Part shown: piece after piece, positions 24,383-34,000 of the stretch
How the letters are laid out: each line of letters opens with the position of its first letter
Numbering within the stretch: the first letter of the stretch is position 1
NCBI GenBank assembly: GCA_910588935.1
Contig: CAJUSM010000020.1
Span: 1-41,153 of the forward strand
Direction: 5' to 3'
Source of the DNA: an uncultured Oscillospiraceae bacterium
GTDB lineage: Bacteria > Bacillota > Clostridia > Oscillospirales > Acutalibacteraceae
DNA length: 41,153 bases
Program-made: the position numbers and the translations under genes
Notes under the pieces: model-generated
The model's input: only the letters and a program-made list of their open reading frames with translations
Databases searched by the model: none
Told to the model about the DNA's origin: nothing

Positions 24383-24946
24383 ATGGCAGAGATGAAAGAT
24401 GTTTTCGCGAAAGCGGAAAGCAAAATGAAAAAAACTATCACTCACCTGGAGGATGAGTACGCGGCCATTCGGGCAGGTCGTGCAAACCCTGCTGTGCTGG
24501 ACCGGATTATGGTAAACTACTATGATACCCCTACCCCCATTAACCAGCTGGCCGCTGTAGCTGTCAGCGAGGCACGGGTACTAACCATTCAGCCCTGGGA
24601 CACCTCTGTGCTTCGAGGAATTGAGAAAGCAATTCAAACCTCTGACCTAGGCGTGAACCCCCAGAACGACGGCAAGATTATTCGCCTGGTATTCCCGCCT
24701 CTGAATGAAGAGCGCCGCCGGGATCTGGTAAAAGAGACCAGCAAGCTGGCAGAGGAGGCAAAAGTAGCTGTGCGGGCTGTGCGCCGGGATGCCATTGAGA
24801 AACTGAAAGATATGAAGAAAAAATCGGAAATTACAGAGGACGACTTAAAACAGGCGGAAAAGAAGATGCAGGATCTTACCGATAAATATGTGAAAAATAC
24901 GGAAACCTGTGCTGCCGCTAAGGAAAAGGAGATCCTGGAGATCTAA
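24383..24946 (+). CDS. frr: Ribosome recycling factor
   Basis: A 187-residue RRF that, with EF-G, splits the post-termination ribosome. Standard features: the coiled arm starting ESKMKKTITHLEDEYAAIRAGRANPAVLD, the hinge with PINQLAAV and TIQPWDTS, and the C-terminal helix with RRDAIEKLKDMKK. The start ATG 24383 follows AAAGGAAG; the open frame begins earlier at 24347 without a site. Confidence 0.97.
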   Translation: MAEMKDVFAKAESKMKKTITHLEDEYAAIRAGRANPAVLDRIMVNYYDTPTPINQLAAVAVSEARVLTIQPWDTSVLRGIEKAIQTSDLGVNPQNDGKIIRLVFPPLNEERRRDLVKETSKLAEEAKVAVRAVRRDAIEKLKDMKKKSEITEDDLKQAEKKMQDLTDKYVKNTETCAAAKEKEILEI

Positions 24947-24991
24947 AAGCAGGGCATCCTGTTGCGTTATTTAAGAATCAGGAGGCAAGCC

Positions 24992-25705
24992 ATGCAAGGT
25001 GTCGCACTTCCGCCCCCCGCCCATATTGGCATTATTATGGACGGTAATGGCCGCTGGGCCAAGCAGCATTTCCAGCCCCGAAGCTTGGGCCACCGGGCTG
25101 GAGCACAGAATTTTCGCACTATTACCAGGTATGCATCCAGAATTGGTGTAAAATATTTGACCATTTATGCTTTTTCTACAGAGAACTGGACCCGCCCCGC
25201 CGATGAGGTGGGGGCTTTAATGCGCCTATTCAAGGACTATCTCCAGGAGGCTCTGCGGGATTTTATGGATGAGAACATTCGAGTTCGTTTTATTGGGGAT
25301 GTTGCCGCTTTCTCTCCTGACCTGCAGGCGCTGATTGCTGAGGTTACCCAAGCCTCGGCAACCAAAACAGGAATGGTTTTAAACCTGGCCATGAATTACG
25401 GAGGCCGGGCAGAGATTGTGGAGGCAGCCAAAACCTTTGCCCAAAAGGTGGAGGCGGGCGCCTGTCATTCTCAAGACTTGGACGAAACCCTTTTCGAGCA
25501 ATACCTATATACAGCAGGCCAGCCTTCGCCTGACCTGATTATACGCCCCAGTGGGGAGCAGCGGGTATCTAACTTTCTGCTTTGGCAGTGTGCTTATGCT
25601 GAGTTTGTCTTTTTCGACATTCTTTGGCCAGATTTTAAACCGGAAGATCTGGACCGGGCGATTGCAATTTACCACTCTCGCCAGCGCAGATTTGGCGGGG
25701 TATAA
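24992..25705 (+). CDS. uppS: Undecaprenyl diphosphate synthase
   Basis: A 237-residue cis-prenyltransferase that extends farnesyl diphosphate to the C55 carrier lipid used in wall synthesis. Seen: IIMDGNGRWAKQ (catalytic Asp), GHRAGAQNFR, TIYAFSTENW, and the C-terminal RPSGEQRVSNFLLWQCAYAE. The ATG at 24992 has a full AGGAGG site; the frame is open from a TTG at 24962. cdsA follows 29 bases later. Confidence 0.97.
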   Translation: MQGVALPPPAHIGIIMDGNGRWAKQHFQPRSLGHRAGAQNFRTITRYASRIGVKYLTIYAFSTENWTRPADEVGALMRLFKDYLQEALRDFMDENIRVRFIGDVAAFSPDLQALIAEVTQASATKTGMVLNLAMNYGGRAEIVEAAKTFAQKVEAGACHSQDLDETLFEQYLYTAGQPSPDLIIRPSGEQRVSNFLLWQCAYAEFVFFDILWPDFKPEDLDRAIAIYHSRQRRFGGV

Positions 25706-25734
25706 CGAATTTTCAGAAAGGCTGAATAAATACT

Positions 25735-26553
25735 ATGAAACAGCGTGTCCTGTCCGGAATTGTGCTGACGCTTTTTTTGGGGGCCGTGGTGGTGTGCAAC
25801 GGGGTTTTTCCGCTAGCCCTAAATATTGCTGTAGCCATCATTTCTCTGGCGTCGGTAGATGAGGTGGGTAAGGCCCTTGGCCTGCGCCGGAAATGGTTTC
25901 TGTTCATGCCATCTTTGGCAGCTGCCGCTGTAGTACCGTTTTGTGGTAGCGAGTACCAGTTTCTTACCTATTGCTTATACACACTGGTGGTTTTTTCTGC
26001 TATGATCGTTTATCACAGGGAGACTAGTTTTAAAGAGGTAGCTGTGCTTTACAGCATGGTGGTTATGATCCCCTGCGCCCTGCAAACCCTGGTATCCTTG
26101 CGGGAGCTGAATCCGGAACACGGCATGTTTTATGTGCTCATTGCTGTTTTGGCTGCCTGGGTAGCGGATGTGGGAGCTTTTTTCGCAGGGACATTGTTTG
26201 GCAAACACAAGCTCTGTCCCGAGATCAGCCCTAAAAAGACCATTGAAGGGGCAATAGGGGGGTTAGTGGTCAATGTGGCGGTGATGCTTTTGTGTGGCGT
26301 ATGGTTTTCAGCAGTGTTTTACCAGGGCCAAGTAGGGGTAAACTATTTGGCGTTGCTGCTCATCGGCCTGCTGGGCACACCTATCTCCATCCTCGGCGAT
26401 CTGAGTTTTTCTCTGATCAAACGCAGCTGCCATATTAAGGATTTTGGACAAGTCATTCCCGGCCATGGAGGCATATTAGACCGTTTTGACAGCGTAGTAT
26501 TTACAGCGCCTTTTGTGTATTTACTGGTCAGCTTTTTCCCTTTGGCGCTTTAA
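25735..26553 (+). CDS. cdsA: Phosphatidate cytidylyltransferase
   Basis: A 272-residue membrane enzyme with about seven hydrophobic segments that makes CDP-diacylglycerol from phosphatidic acid and CTP. The CdsA signature is intact near the C terminus (SLIKRSCHIKDFGQVIPGHG, then ILDRFDS). The ribosome site is weak (AGAAAGG 12 bases upstream). A hairpin follows, separating it from dxr. Confidence 0.93.
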   Translation: MKQRVLSGIVLTLFLGAVVVCNGVFPLALNIAVAIISLASVDEVGKALGLRRKWFLFMPSLAAAAVVPFCGSEYQFLTYCLYTLVVFSAMIVYHRETSFKEVAVLYSMVVMIPCALQTLVSLRELNPEHGMFYVLIAVLAAWVADVGAFFAGTLFGKHKLCPEISPKKTIEGAIGGLVVNVAVMLLCGVWFSAVFYQGQVGVNYLALLLIGLLGTPISILGDLSFSLIKRSCHIKDFGQVIPGHGGILDRFDSVVFTAPFVYLLVSFFPLAL

Positions 26554-26565
26554 GAGCAGAGAAAA

Positions 26566-26632
26566 AAAGAGGAAGCTTTGAAAGCGCGCGGTTCGGTGTG
26601 CACTGCGTGGAGGGAAGCTTTCTCTTTCTTTC
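26566..26632 (+). terminator. Large hairpin between cdsA and dxr
   Basis: Bases 26566-26578 pair with 26615-26627 (13 bp, one G-U), with GC-rich sequence in the loop and CTTTC after. It suggests an operon break or processing site; the 257-base gap (26554-26810) otherwise shows AT-rich sequence with no clear promoter. Confidence 0.5.
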
Positions 26633-26810
26633 GGAAGGAATTTCTGTTAGTGTGGTTATGCTAAAGTAAAATAATACTATCATTGCGTTGTCCTAGGTAA
26701 AATAAAAGGAATCGGGCAAAAGCTTTTTCCCTTCATTAATAAAAACAGCTGTACGCCAGCTACTGCCAATACTGGGCAAATTTATTCTAGAAAGAAGCGT
26801 TTATACTATT

Positions 26811-27965
26811 ATGAAAACCATCTCCCTGCTGGGTTCTACCGGTTCTATCGGCACCCAAACTCTGGAGGTTGTGCGGAACCTAAACCGCCAGGGCTTTCCT
26901 TGCCAGGTAGTTGCCTTGGCTGCTCACCGCAATGTGCAGCTATTGGAATGTCAGGTCCGGGAATTCCGTCCCCAGGCAGCCGTTCTGTTTGACCCCCAGG
27001 CTGCAAAAGAGCTGCGGCTGCGTACTCGTGATCTGGAACTTACTGTTTTAGAGGGGATGGAGGGCCTATGTCAGGCAGCTGCCTGGGAATCAGCGGAACT
27101 CACCTTGAATTCGGTGGTAGGTATGGTGGGGCTAGCCCCTACACTGGCTGCCATTGCCGCCAAAAAGACCTTGGCGCTGGCAAATAAAGAGACTTTAGTA
27201 GCTGGCGGCGCGCTGGTGATGAAAGCCGCAAAAGAGAATGGCGTGGACATTTTGCCAGTAGACAGCGAGCATTCCGCAATTTTCCAGTGCCTGCAGGGGA
27301 ATGGGGGGCAGCCGAAAAAGATTTTGCTCACTGCCTCTGGCGGACCCTTTTTCGGCAAAACCAAGCAGGACTTGGAAGCAGTGACCTTGGAACAGGCTCT
27401 TAAACATCCAAACTGGAGTATGGGCGCAAAGGTTACGGTGGACTCAGCGACCATGATGAATAAAGGCCTAGAGGTAATGGAGGCTGCCTGGTTGTTTGGC
27501 GTGGGCCCAGAGGAAATACAGGTTGTAGTACACAGAGAAAGCATTGTGCACTCTATGGTGGAGTTTTCCGATCATTCGGTTATTGCCCAGCTGGGTGCTC
27601 CTGACATGCGCCTGCCCATTCAGTATGCCCTAACCTATCCGCAGCGTCTGCCTTCCCTGGCAGAGGAGCTGGATCTGTTTAAACTGCAGAAGCTTAGTTT
27701 TTATCCCCCCGATACAGAGGCGTTTCCCTGTTTAGCCATTGCCATTCAGGCCCTTAAGCAGGGAGGGCTGGCTCCTGCCGCAGTGAATGGAGCCAATGAA
27801 AGGGCGGTAGAGGCCTTTTTACAGGGGAAAATTGGTTTTACCCGTATCCCAGAGCTAGTTGCGCAGGCCTTTTCTCGCCAGCCCCAAGAGCAGGCTCATT
27901 CTCTAGAGGCTGTACTGGCGGCAGATAGGGCGGCTAGAGAATTTGTGGAGAGTCAACTTTCATAA
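26811..27965 (+). CDS. dxr: 1-deoxy-D-xylulose 5-phosphate reductoisomerase
   Basis: A 384-residue enzyme of the MEP isoprenoid pathway that converts DXP to MEP with NADPH. The N terminus has LLGSTGSIGTQTLEV (NADPH site). The active site shows ALANKETLVAGG, LPVDSEHSAIFQ (metal Asp and Glu), TASGGPFF and VDSATMMNKGLEVMEA. The start has only a weak AGAAAGAAG. Its product feeds later steps including ispG two genes downstream; end product isoprenoids supply UppS upstream. Confidence 0.97.
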   Translation: MKTISLLGSTGSIGTQTLEVVRNLNRQGFPCQVVALAAHRNVQLLECQVREFRPQAAVLFDPQAAKELRLRTRDLELTVLEGMEGLCQAAAWESAELTLNSVVGMVGLAPTLAAIAAKKTLALANKETLVAGGALVMKAAKENGVDILPVDSEHSAIFQCLQGNGGQPKKILLTASGGPFFGKTKQDLEAVTLEQALKHPNWSMGAKVTVDSATMMNKGLEVMEAAWLFGVGPEEIQVVVHRESIVHSMVEFSDHSVIAQLGAPDMRLPIQYALTYPQRLPSLAEELDLFKLQKLSFYPPDTEAFPCLAIAIQALKQGGLAPAAVNGANERAVEAFLQGKIGFTRIPELVAQAFSRQPQEQAHSLEAVLAADRAAREFVESQLS

Positions 27966-27981
27966 AAGGAGAGGATTCCTA

Positions 27982-29049
27982 ATGCAGGTGCTTATCAGTG
28001 TGTTGCTCGTTATTATCGGCGTATTGCTGTTTGGTTTTGTGATTTTTTTCCACGAGCTGGGGCATTTTTTGCTGGCAAAGGCTGCCGGTATTCGGGTGAA
28101 CGAGTTTGCCATAGGGATGGGTCCAAAACTGTTCAGCCTGGGCCGCGGAGAGACGCAATATGCCCTTCGCTTATTGCCCATTGGGGGATTCTGCGCTATG
28201 GAAGGGGAAGATGAGGCCAGCGACGACGCCAGCGCCTTTGGCAATAAGCCGGTTTGGCGGCGGATACTGGTGGTAGCCGCGGGGGGGATTTTCAACATTG
28301 TATTGGGTGTGGTGCTGATGGTGATTTTGCTTGCCCCCAACAAGCAATTTGCCACCACAACAATTTCTCAATTTGCAGAAGACTCCCGGCTGCAGGCAGC
28401 AGGGGCCCAGGTTGGGGATAGAATTGTGGAGATTGACGGCTATGCTATTTACACAGACCGAGATTTGTCCTTTGCCTTGGCGTTGGCTAACCCTGAGCAG
28501 GTAAGTATGGTGGTAGAGCGGGAAGGCGGCCGCTTGGATCTGGGCAGTTTTGCTATGAATACCCGTGCTACGGAAGATGGAAAGAAAATAACTGCATTAG
28601 ACTTCTTTGTGGTTCCAGAGAAGTCTACACCTCTTGTAGTGCTGACCCGGGCGTGTAAAGATACCTTTTCTATGGCCAGAATGGTGGTGGAAAGCTTAAA
28701 AGGGCTGCTTACAGGCCGTTTTGGGCTCAATGAGGTGGCGGGTCCGGTAGGTACTGCCCAGGCTATTTCCCAGGCAGCGGGAGAAGGGCTGGCTCAGGGA
28801 TTTGGTCAGGCAGTGAAAAACATTGTGATGATGATGATCCTAATTACGGTGAATCTAGGCATTGTCAACCTGCTCCCCTTGCCGGCGCTGGATGGAGGAC
28901 GGCTGCTTTTCTTGGTTTGGGAAGGTCTAACCCGCAGGCCGGTACCAGCTAAGTACGAGGGTTATGTGCATGCAGTGGGTTTTGTGCTGCTCATCGGGCT
29001 GATGGTACTCATCACGTTCCACGATATTATAAAGATTGTAACAGGATAA
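27982..29049 (+). CDS. rseP: Site-2 intramembrane metalloprotease RseP/RasP
   Basis: A 355-residue membrane protease. The zinc motif HELGH lies in the first membrane segment (FFHELGHFLLAKAAG), a PDZ domain occupies about residues 115-195 (AAGAQVGDRIVEIDG), and the second active-site segment is NLLPLPALDGGRLLF. In Bacillus the homologue cuts anti-sigma factors and signal peptides. ATG 27982 has AAAGGAGAGG upstream. It starts 16 bases after the dxr stop, the common gene order. Confidence 0.95.
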   Translation: MQVLISVLLVIIGVLLFGFVIFFHELGHFLLAKAAGIRVNEFAIGMGPKLFSLGRGETQYALRLLPIGGFCAMEGEDEASDDASAFGNKPVWRRILVVAAGGIFNIVLGVVLMVILLAPNKQFATTTISQFAEDSRLQAAGAQVGDRIVEIDGYAIYTDRDLSFALALANPEQVSMVVEREGGRLDLGSFAMNTRATEDGKKITALDFFVVPEKSTPLVVLTRACKDTFSMARMVVESLKGLLTGRFGLNEVAGPVGTAQAISQAAGEGLAQGFGQAVKNIVMMMILITVNLGIVNLLPLPALDGGRLLFLVWEGLTRRPVPAKYEGYVHAVGFVLLIGLMVLITFHDIIKIVTG

Positions 29050-29129
29050 CATGTCCTAGATTTTACATCCAGTATCATGAGTGAAAATCGGATAGGATTC
29101 CATTTTTATTTTCGGGGAGAGGGAAAACT

Positions 29130-30179
29130 ATGGAAAGACGAAATTCAACCCAGGTGGTAGCCGGTGGAGTGAAAATTGGCGGCGGCGCCCCTATTTCTGT
29201 ACAGTCTATGCTAAGCACTCCGGCAGCAGAAATTGCCGGCAGCGTAGCTCAGGCCAAAGAGCTGGAACAAGCCGGCTGTCAGGTTCTCCGCATCGCGATT
29301 CCAGATATGGATGCTGTGCGCCAGCTGATTCCTAAGATAAAAGAGGCAGTGACTATCCCTGTGGTGGCGGATATTCACTTTGACTATAAGCTTGCATTGG
29401 AGTCAGCTGCGGCTGGAATCGACAAAATCCGGATTAACCCAGGCAATATTGGCGACGAAAGCCGGGTTAAGGCAGTGGCTTCCGCTTGCCGCAGCCGAGG
29501 GATCCCCATTCGAATTGGCGTGAACGATGGGTCGCTAGAAAAGCATATTTTGGCCAAATATGGTCATCCCTGCCCTAGGGCCCTATGCGAAAGCGCCCTA
29601 TACCACGCCTCACTGTTAGAAAAGTTTGACTTTACCCATATTGTTCTATCCATGAAAGCCTCTTCTGTAGACTTTGCTATGGAGGCATACCGTTTGGCGG
29701 CCCAGCAGTGCCCGTATCCCTTGCACCTGGGGATTACACATGCGGGAACAGCCCATATGGGGCTGGTGAAATCTGCCATTGGCATTGGTGGGCTCCTTCA
29801 GCAGGGGATTGGCGACACTCTGCGCGTATCCCTTACCGCAGACCCTATAGAGGAGGTACGAGCGGGAATTGACATTCTTCGGGCACTGAACCTGCGCCGG
29901 GGTGTAAAGCTGATTGCCTGCCCAACCTGCGGCCGTACCCGTATTAACTTAATCCCTCTAGCCAAAAAGGTGGAGGCGGCCCTGGCAAATTGTAATAAAG
30001 ATATTACTGTAGCGGTAATGGGGTGCGCGGTCAATGGCCCTGGAGAGGCCCGAGAAGCGGATATCGGGATTGCCGGTGGTAAAGGGGAAGGCTTAATCTT
30101 CCGAAAAGGCCAGATTCTCCGAAAAGTACCTGAGGCCAAACTGCTGGACGAGCTGTTAGCAGAAATCCAAACCATTTGA
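29130..30179 (+). CDS. ispG: 4-hydroxy-3-methylbut-2-enyl diphosphate synthase
   Basis: A 349-residue iron-sulfur enzyme, the penultimate MEP pathway step (MEcPP to HMBPP). Seen: VQSMLSTPA near the N terminus, ADIHFDYKLALESA, KIRINPGNIG, and the cluster residues CPTCGRTRIN and GCAVNGPGEAREADIG with three Cys and a Glu. The length fits the two-domain bacterial form. A GGGGAGAGGG site precedes the ATG. It stands where Bacillus has proS between rasP and polC. Confidence 0.97.
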   Translation: MERRNSTQVVAGGVKIGGGAPISVQSMLSTPAAEIAGSVAQAKELEQAGCQVLRIAIPDMDAVRQLIPKIKEAVTIPVVADIHFDYKLALESAAAGIDKIRINPGNIGDESRVKAVASACRSRGIPIRIGVNDGSLEKHILAKYGHPCPRALCESALYHASLLEKFDFTHIVLSMKASSVDFAMEAYRLAAQQCPYPLHLGITHAGTAHMGLVKSAIGIGGLLQQGIGDTLRVSLTADPIEEVRAGIDILRALNLRRGVKLIACPTCGRTRINLIPLAKKVEAALANCNKDITVAVMGCAVNGPGEAREADIGIAGGKGEGLIFRKGQILRKVPEAKLLDELLAEIQTI

Positions 30180-30198
30180 GTGTTTTTGGAATTACATA

Positions 30199-30435
30199 AT
30201 GAAAGGGCCAGCTCAGCGATTCAAAAGCCGAAAGAGGATTGAGCATCCCGTGTGGCCGTATTATTTCCCAGGCACACAGAAAGCCATACCTGATTGTCTC
30301 CTGTTCGCTGAAGCAAGCAGGTTTACTTTACCGGTTGCTCTGGTTAGAAGGTGGGGGGATACAACGCTCACCAATGTACCGGGTCAGGTAAACTGGTTGA
30401 CTTTGGAGTTTTTGGATCGCCTAGCAATCGAGTAG
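30199..30435 (+). CDS. Possible small protein, 78 residues, unrecognised
   Basis: An open frame with basic N terminus (MKGPAQRFKSRKR) and ending NVPGQVNWLTLEFLDRLAIE. Its ribosome site is poor. Its TAG stop overlaps the GGAGG of the next gene, an arrangement compatible with coupling. It fills the 266-base gap between ispG and the phosphatase gene, so it may be real, decayed or chance. Confidence 0.3.
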   Translation: MKGPAQRFKSRKRIEHPVWPYYFPGTQKAIPDCLLFAEASRFTLPVALVRRWGDTTLTNVPGQVNWLTLEFLDRLAIE

Positions 30436-30445
30436 GAGGCTGCAT

Positions 30446-31063
30446 ATGAAGCAGATTATCACAATTCAACACTGTCAATCCCAACAGCATGTGAATGGTA
30501 TGATGGGTGGCTGGAATGATTGGGAGCTCACGGAGCTAGGCCGGGAACAGGCGAAAAGGCTGGGCGAAAGGCTGGGGCTGGAGTTGGCGGGGCAGTCGGT
30601 AAAAATTTACTCATCCGACCTGAAACGGGCTGCCCAAACCGCGGGGCCTCTGGCGGAGAAGCTGGGTTTAGAAGTGGAGTACCGCAAAGAGCTGCGGGAG
30701 CTGAACGGCGGCCCACAGCTCCAGGGCAGGTCAAAGGCCTGGTATCGAGAATACCGGCAAAACTGCGGGTTTCAGGTGGACGAGCGCCCTTTGCCTGGCA
30801 TGGAAACCAAACGAGAACTGTATAGACGGCTGGAATCCATTTGCCAGGAGGTAATTGCCCGGCCGGAAGACACGGTGATTCTGGTTTCTCACGGCGGGGC
30901 GCTGATGGTTTGGAATATTCTCTGGTTGGGGTTGCCGCCAGAAACAATGAATACCTGCGGCATCCAGGGCAAGGCAGGGGCTGTGGGCGTGTTCGATTGC
31001 TTTGAGGGGAGCGGAATGCGCCGCATAACCCGTATTGGAGACCTTTCATATATTCTGGATTGA
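30446..31063 (+). CDS. Histidine phosphatase-fold protein with altered RHG motif
   Basis: A 205-residue member of the histidine phosphatase (phosphoglycerate mutase-like) superfamily. The usual RHG at the start is QHC here (ITIQHCQSQQHVNGMMGGWN), keeping the His that takes phosphate but replacing the Arg. Other motifs remain: WELTELGREQAKRLGERL, the Arg in SSDLKRAAQTA, the ELRELNGG loop and the second His in VILVSHGGALMVW. A GGAGG site lies 8 bases before the ATG. Substrate unknown. Confidence 0.85.
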   Translation: MKQIITIQHCQSQQHVNGMMGGWNDWELTELGREQAKRLGERLGLELAGQSVKIYSSDLKRAAQTAGPLAEKLGLEVEYRKELRELNGGPQLQGRSKAWYREYRQNCGFQVDERPLPGMETKRELYRRLESICQEVIARPEDTVILVSHGGALMVWNILWLGLPPETMNTCGIQGKAGAVGVFDCFEGSGMRRITRIGDLSYILD

Positions 31064-31081
31064 CAGAAAGGAGGCGGCAGC

Positions 31082-34000
31082 TTGCGCAGTATCGGCGAAT
31101 TTTTTCAAGGGGAATTAAAGGGCAAAGCTTTCTCTCCCGCGCTGCTGGCAGGAGAACTAGAGGAGCTGGCGGTAAATCGAGAGGACCAGTCTGTGCAGCT
31201 CTGGGTTCGCTTTCCCGATTTTGTGGAATATGGGGAGCTCCAGCGTTTGTCCGAGCAGCTTCAGGGTCCGGGCTTGCGCCGGTTGCGCTTTTTTCCTTGT
31301 TTTCCTGCAGAGAGTTTTGGGGCCGACAAGCTGGAGGCTTTGGCTGCGGCGCTTAAGGAGGAGGATGCCAGCCTAAACGGCACACTCCGCCAAGCTCGGG
31401 CAAAGCTGGCAGAGAATAAATTTACGGTTACCCTTGCCCATGGAGGATATGAACTGCTTACTGCCCGAGATACCGCAGGAAAAATGGCAAGGCTGATTAA
31501 GGACTGGTTTCATTTAGACTGCGAGGTGTGCTTTACCGGAAAGCTGGCGGTAAAAGAGGGGGACGGCTCCCTTTTGGAGCAGGTCCATCACCAAGAGGTG
31601 GTCCGTCAAAGAGAGGCTGTTACCCGGGAGCTGGAAGCTTATGAGGAGGCTATGGCAGACCGGAATGCCAGGCGGAAAATCAGCCTGCGGGAAGGGGAAA
31701 GCTTGCTGCCCCAGATATTGCAGGAAACTGCCCGGCCGGTTTTGGGGCAGACGCCAAAGGCCAAGCCAGTCCCTCTAAACCAGGTTACTTTGGAGCTGGG
31801 TTCGGTAGTGGTTTGGGGCGAAATTTTTGATATTGAGAGCAAGGAAACCCGGGATAAATCCAAAAAGATTTATTCCATTGATATTACCGACTATACTGGT
31901 TCTACCACCCTAAAGGTGATACAGGACGCCAGCCAGTGCAAAGAGCTGGACAAGCTGAAAAAGGGCATGTCCATTCTGGCCCGGGGTGGCCTGGAATATG
32001 ATAAGTACGACAGGGAAAACGTATTGCGTCCCCGGGCCATTGCCACAGTGGAACAGGTAGAGATTGTAGACGATGCCTTGGAAAAACGGGTAGAGCTGCA
32101 TCTGCACTCCAGTATGTCAGACCTAGATGGCATTACCCCTGCCGCAGACCTGATTTGGCAGGCCCACAAATGGGGCCAGCGGGCTGTGGCCATTACAGAC
32201 CACGGTGTGGCCCAGGCTTTCCCAGAGGCCATGAATGCCGAAGCGGCCATTCGTAAGGAGAACCCGGACTTTAAGGTGATCTATGGCATGGAGGCTTATT
32301 TTGTCAACGATTTGGTTCCCGCTGTTATGGGAGAGACGGAACAGGCCCTGGATGGAGATTTTATCTGCTTTGATATAGAGACCACTGGCCTTTCTGCTAA
32401 AAAAGACAGGATTACCGAGATCGGTGCAGTCCGAATTCACGATGGCCGGGTAACCGATCATTTTGACACCTTTGTTAATCCCGGCCGTCCAATCCCTCCA
32501 AAGATTACCCAGCTTACCAGCATTACAGACCAAATGGTGGCCAATGCCCCTCAAGAGGCAGAAGCTTTGGCGGCCTTTTATGATTTTTGTGGAGAAAATC
32601 CGGTGCTGGTAGCTCACAATGCCGGGTTTGATACTGGTTTTCTCCGCGAGGCAGGTTTGCGCGCTGGCCAAACGTTTCATTTCCCCTATATAGATACTGT
32701 GCCCATGTGCCGCTCTCTGCTTCGAGACATAAAAGACTGTAAGCTGGATACGGTAGCTAAATACTTAAAGCTTGACCCCTTCCACCACCACCGTGCGGAC
32801 GACGACGCAGCGGTACTGGGGGATATCTTTATAAATCTTTGCCGCCGGCTGCGGGAAGACCAGGGGACTGTCCGGGTAGATCAGATCAACGCGGCTTTGG
32901 CCGGTGGGGATCCGAAAAAGCTTCGGGCATACCATCAAATCATTTTGGTAAAGAACCACACCGGTTTGAAAAATCTATACCGCCTAATTTCTCAAGGCCA
33001 TCTAAACTATTATTACCGCAATCCCCGCACGCCCAAAAGCCTGCTGTCCCAGCATCGCGAGGGCCTGCTCATCGGTAGCGCCTGCGAGGCCGGAGAGCTG
33101 TTCCAGGCCATGGTAAAGGGGGAAAGCTTTGAAAACCTATGCAAAATTGCGGAATTTTACGATTATCTGGAAATTCAGCCTATTGGGAACAATATGTTTA
33201 TGGTCCGTAATGGTACCACCGATGAAGAGGGCTTGAGGGAGTTTAACCGTACCATTGTCCGCATTGGCGAAAAACTGAATAAAATGGTGGTGGCTACCTG
33301 TGACGTGCACTTTAAAGATCCTAAGGATGCCGACTTCCGGAAGATCATCATGAAGGGGTTTGCAGACGCGGACCAGCAGGCTCCTCTTTATATGCGTACC
33401 ACTGCCGAAATGCTCCAGGAATTCCAGTATCTTGGGAAAGAGAAGGCCATGGAGGTGGTGGTTACCAATCCCAATAAAATTGCCGATATGGTAGAGCATA
33501 TCCGTCCAGTGCCAATGGGAAACTTCCCCCCCTTTATCGAAGGGGCCCAAGAGCAGCTGGTAGAGATTACCTGGCGCAGGGCAAAGGAACGCTACGGGGA
33601 TCCCCTGCCCGAAATTGTAGAGGCCCGGTTAAACAAGGAGCTGGGTTCCATTATCAAACATGGTTTCTCGGTGCTGTATATGACTGCCCAAAAGCTGGTG
33701 GCAGATAGTGAGGCCCATGGCTATCTGGTAGGCTCTCGTGGTTCAGTAGGGTCCTCCTTTGTGGCCAGCATGTCGGGCATCTCAGAGGTAAATCCTTTGG
33801 AGCCCCACTATGTGTGCCCCAACTGTAGGCACAGTGAGTTTATTACCGATGGCAGCTGCGATTCTGGCTTTGACCTGCCACCTAAAGACTGCCCCCAATG
33901 TGGTACCTCTATGGACAGGGACGGCCACACCATTCCTTTTGAAACCTTCCTAGGTTTTGATGGGGACAAGGTACCTGATATTGACCTAAACTTTTCCGGG

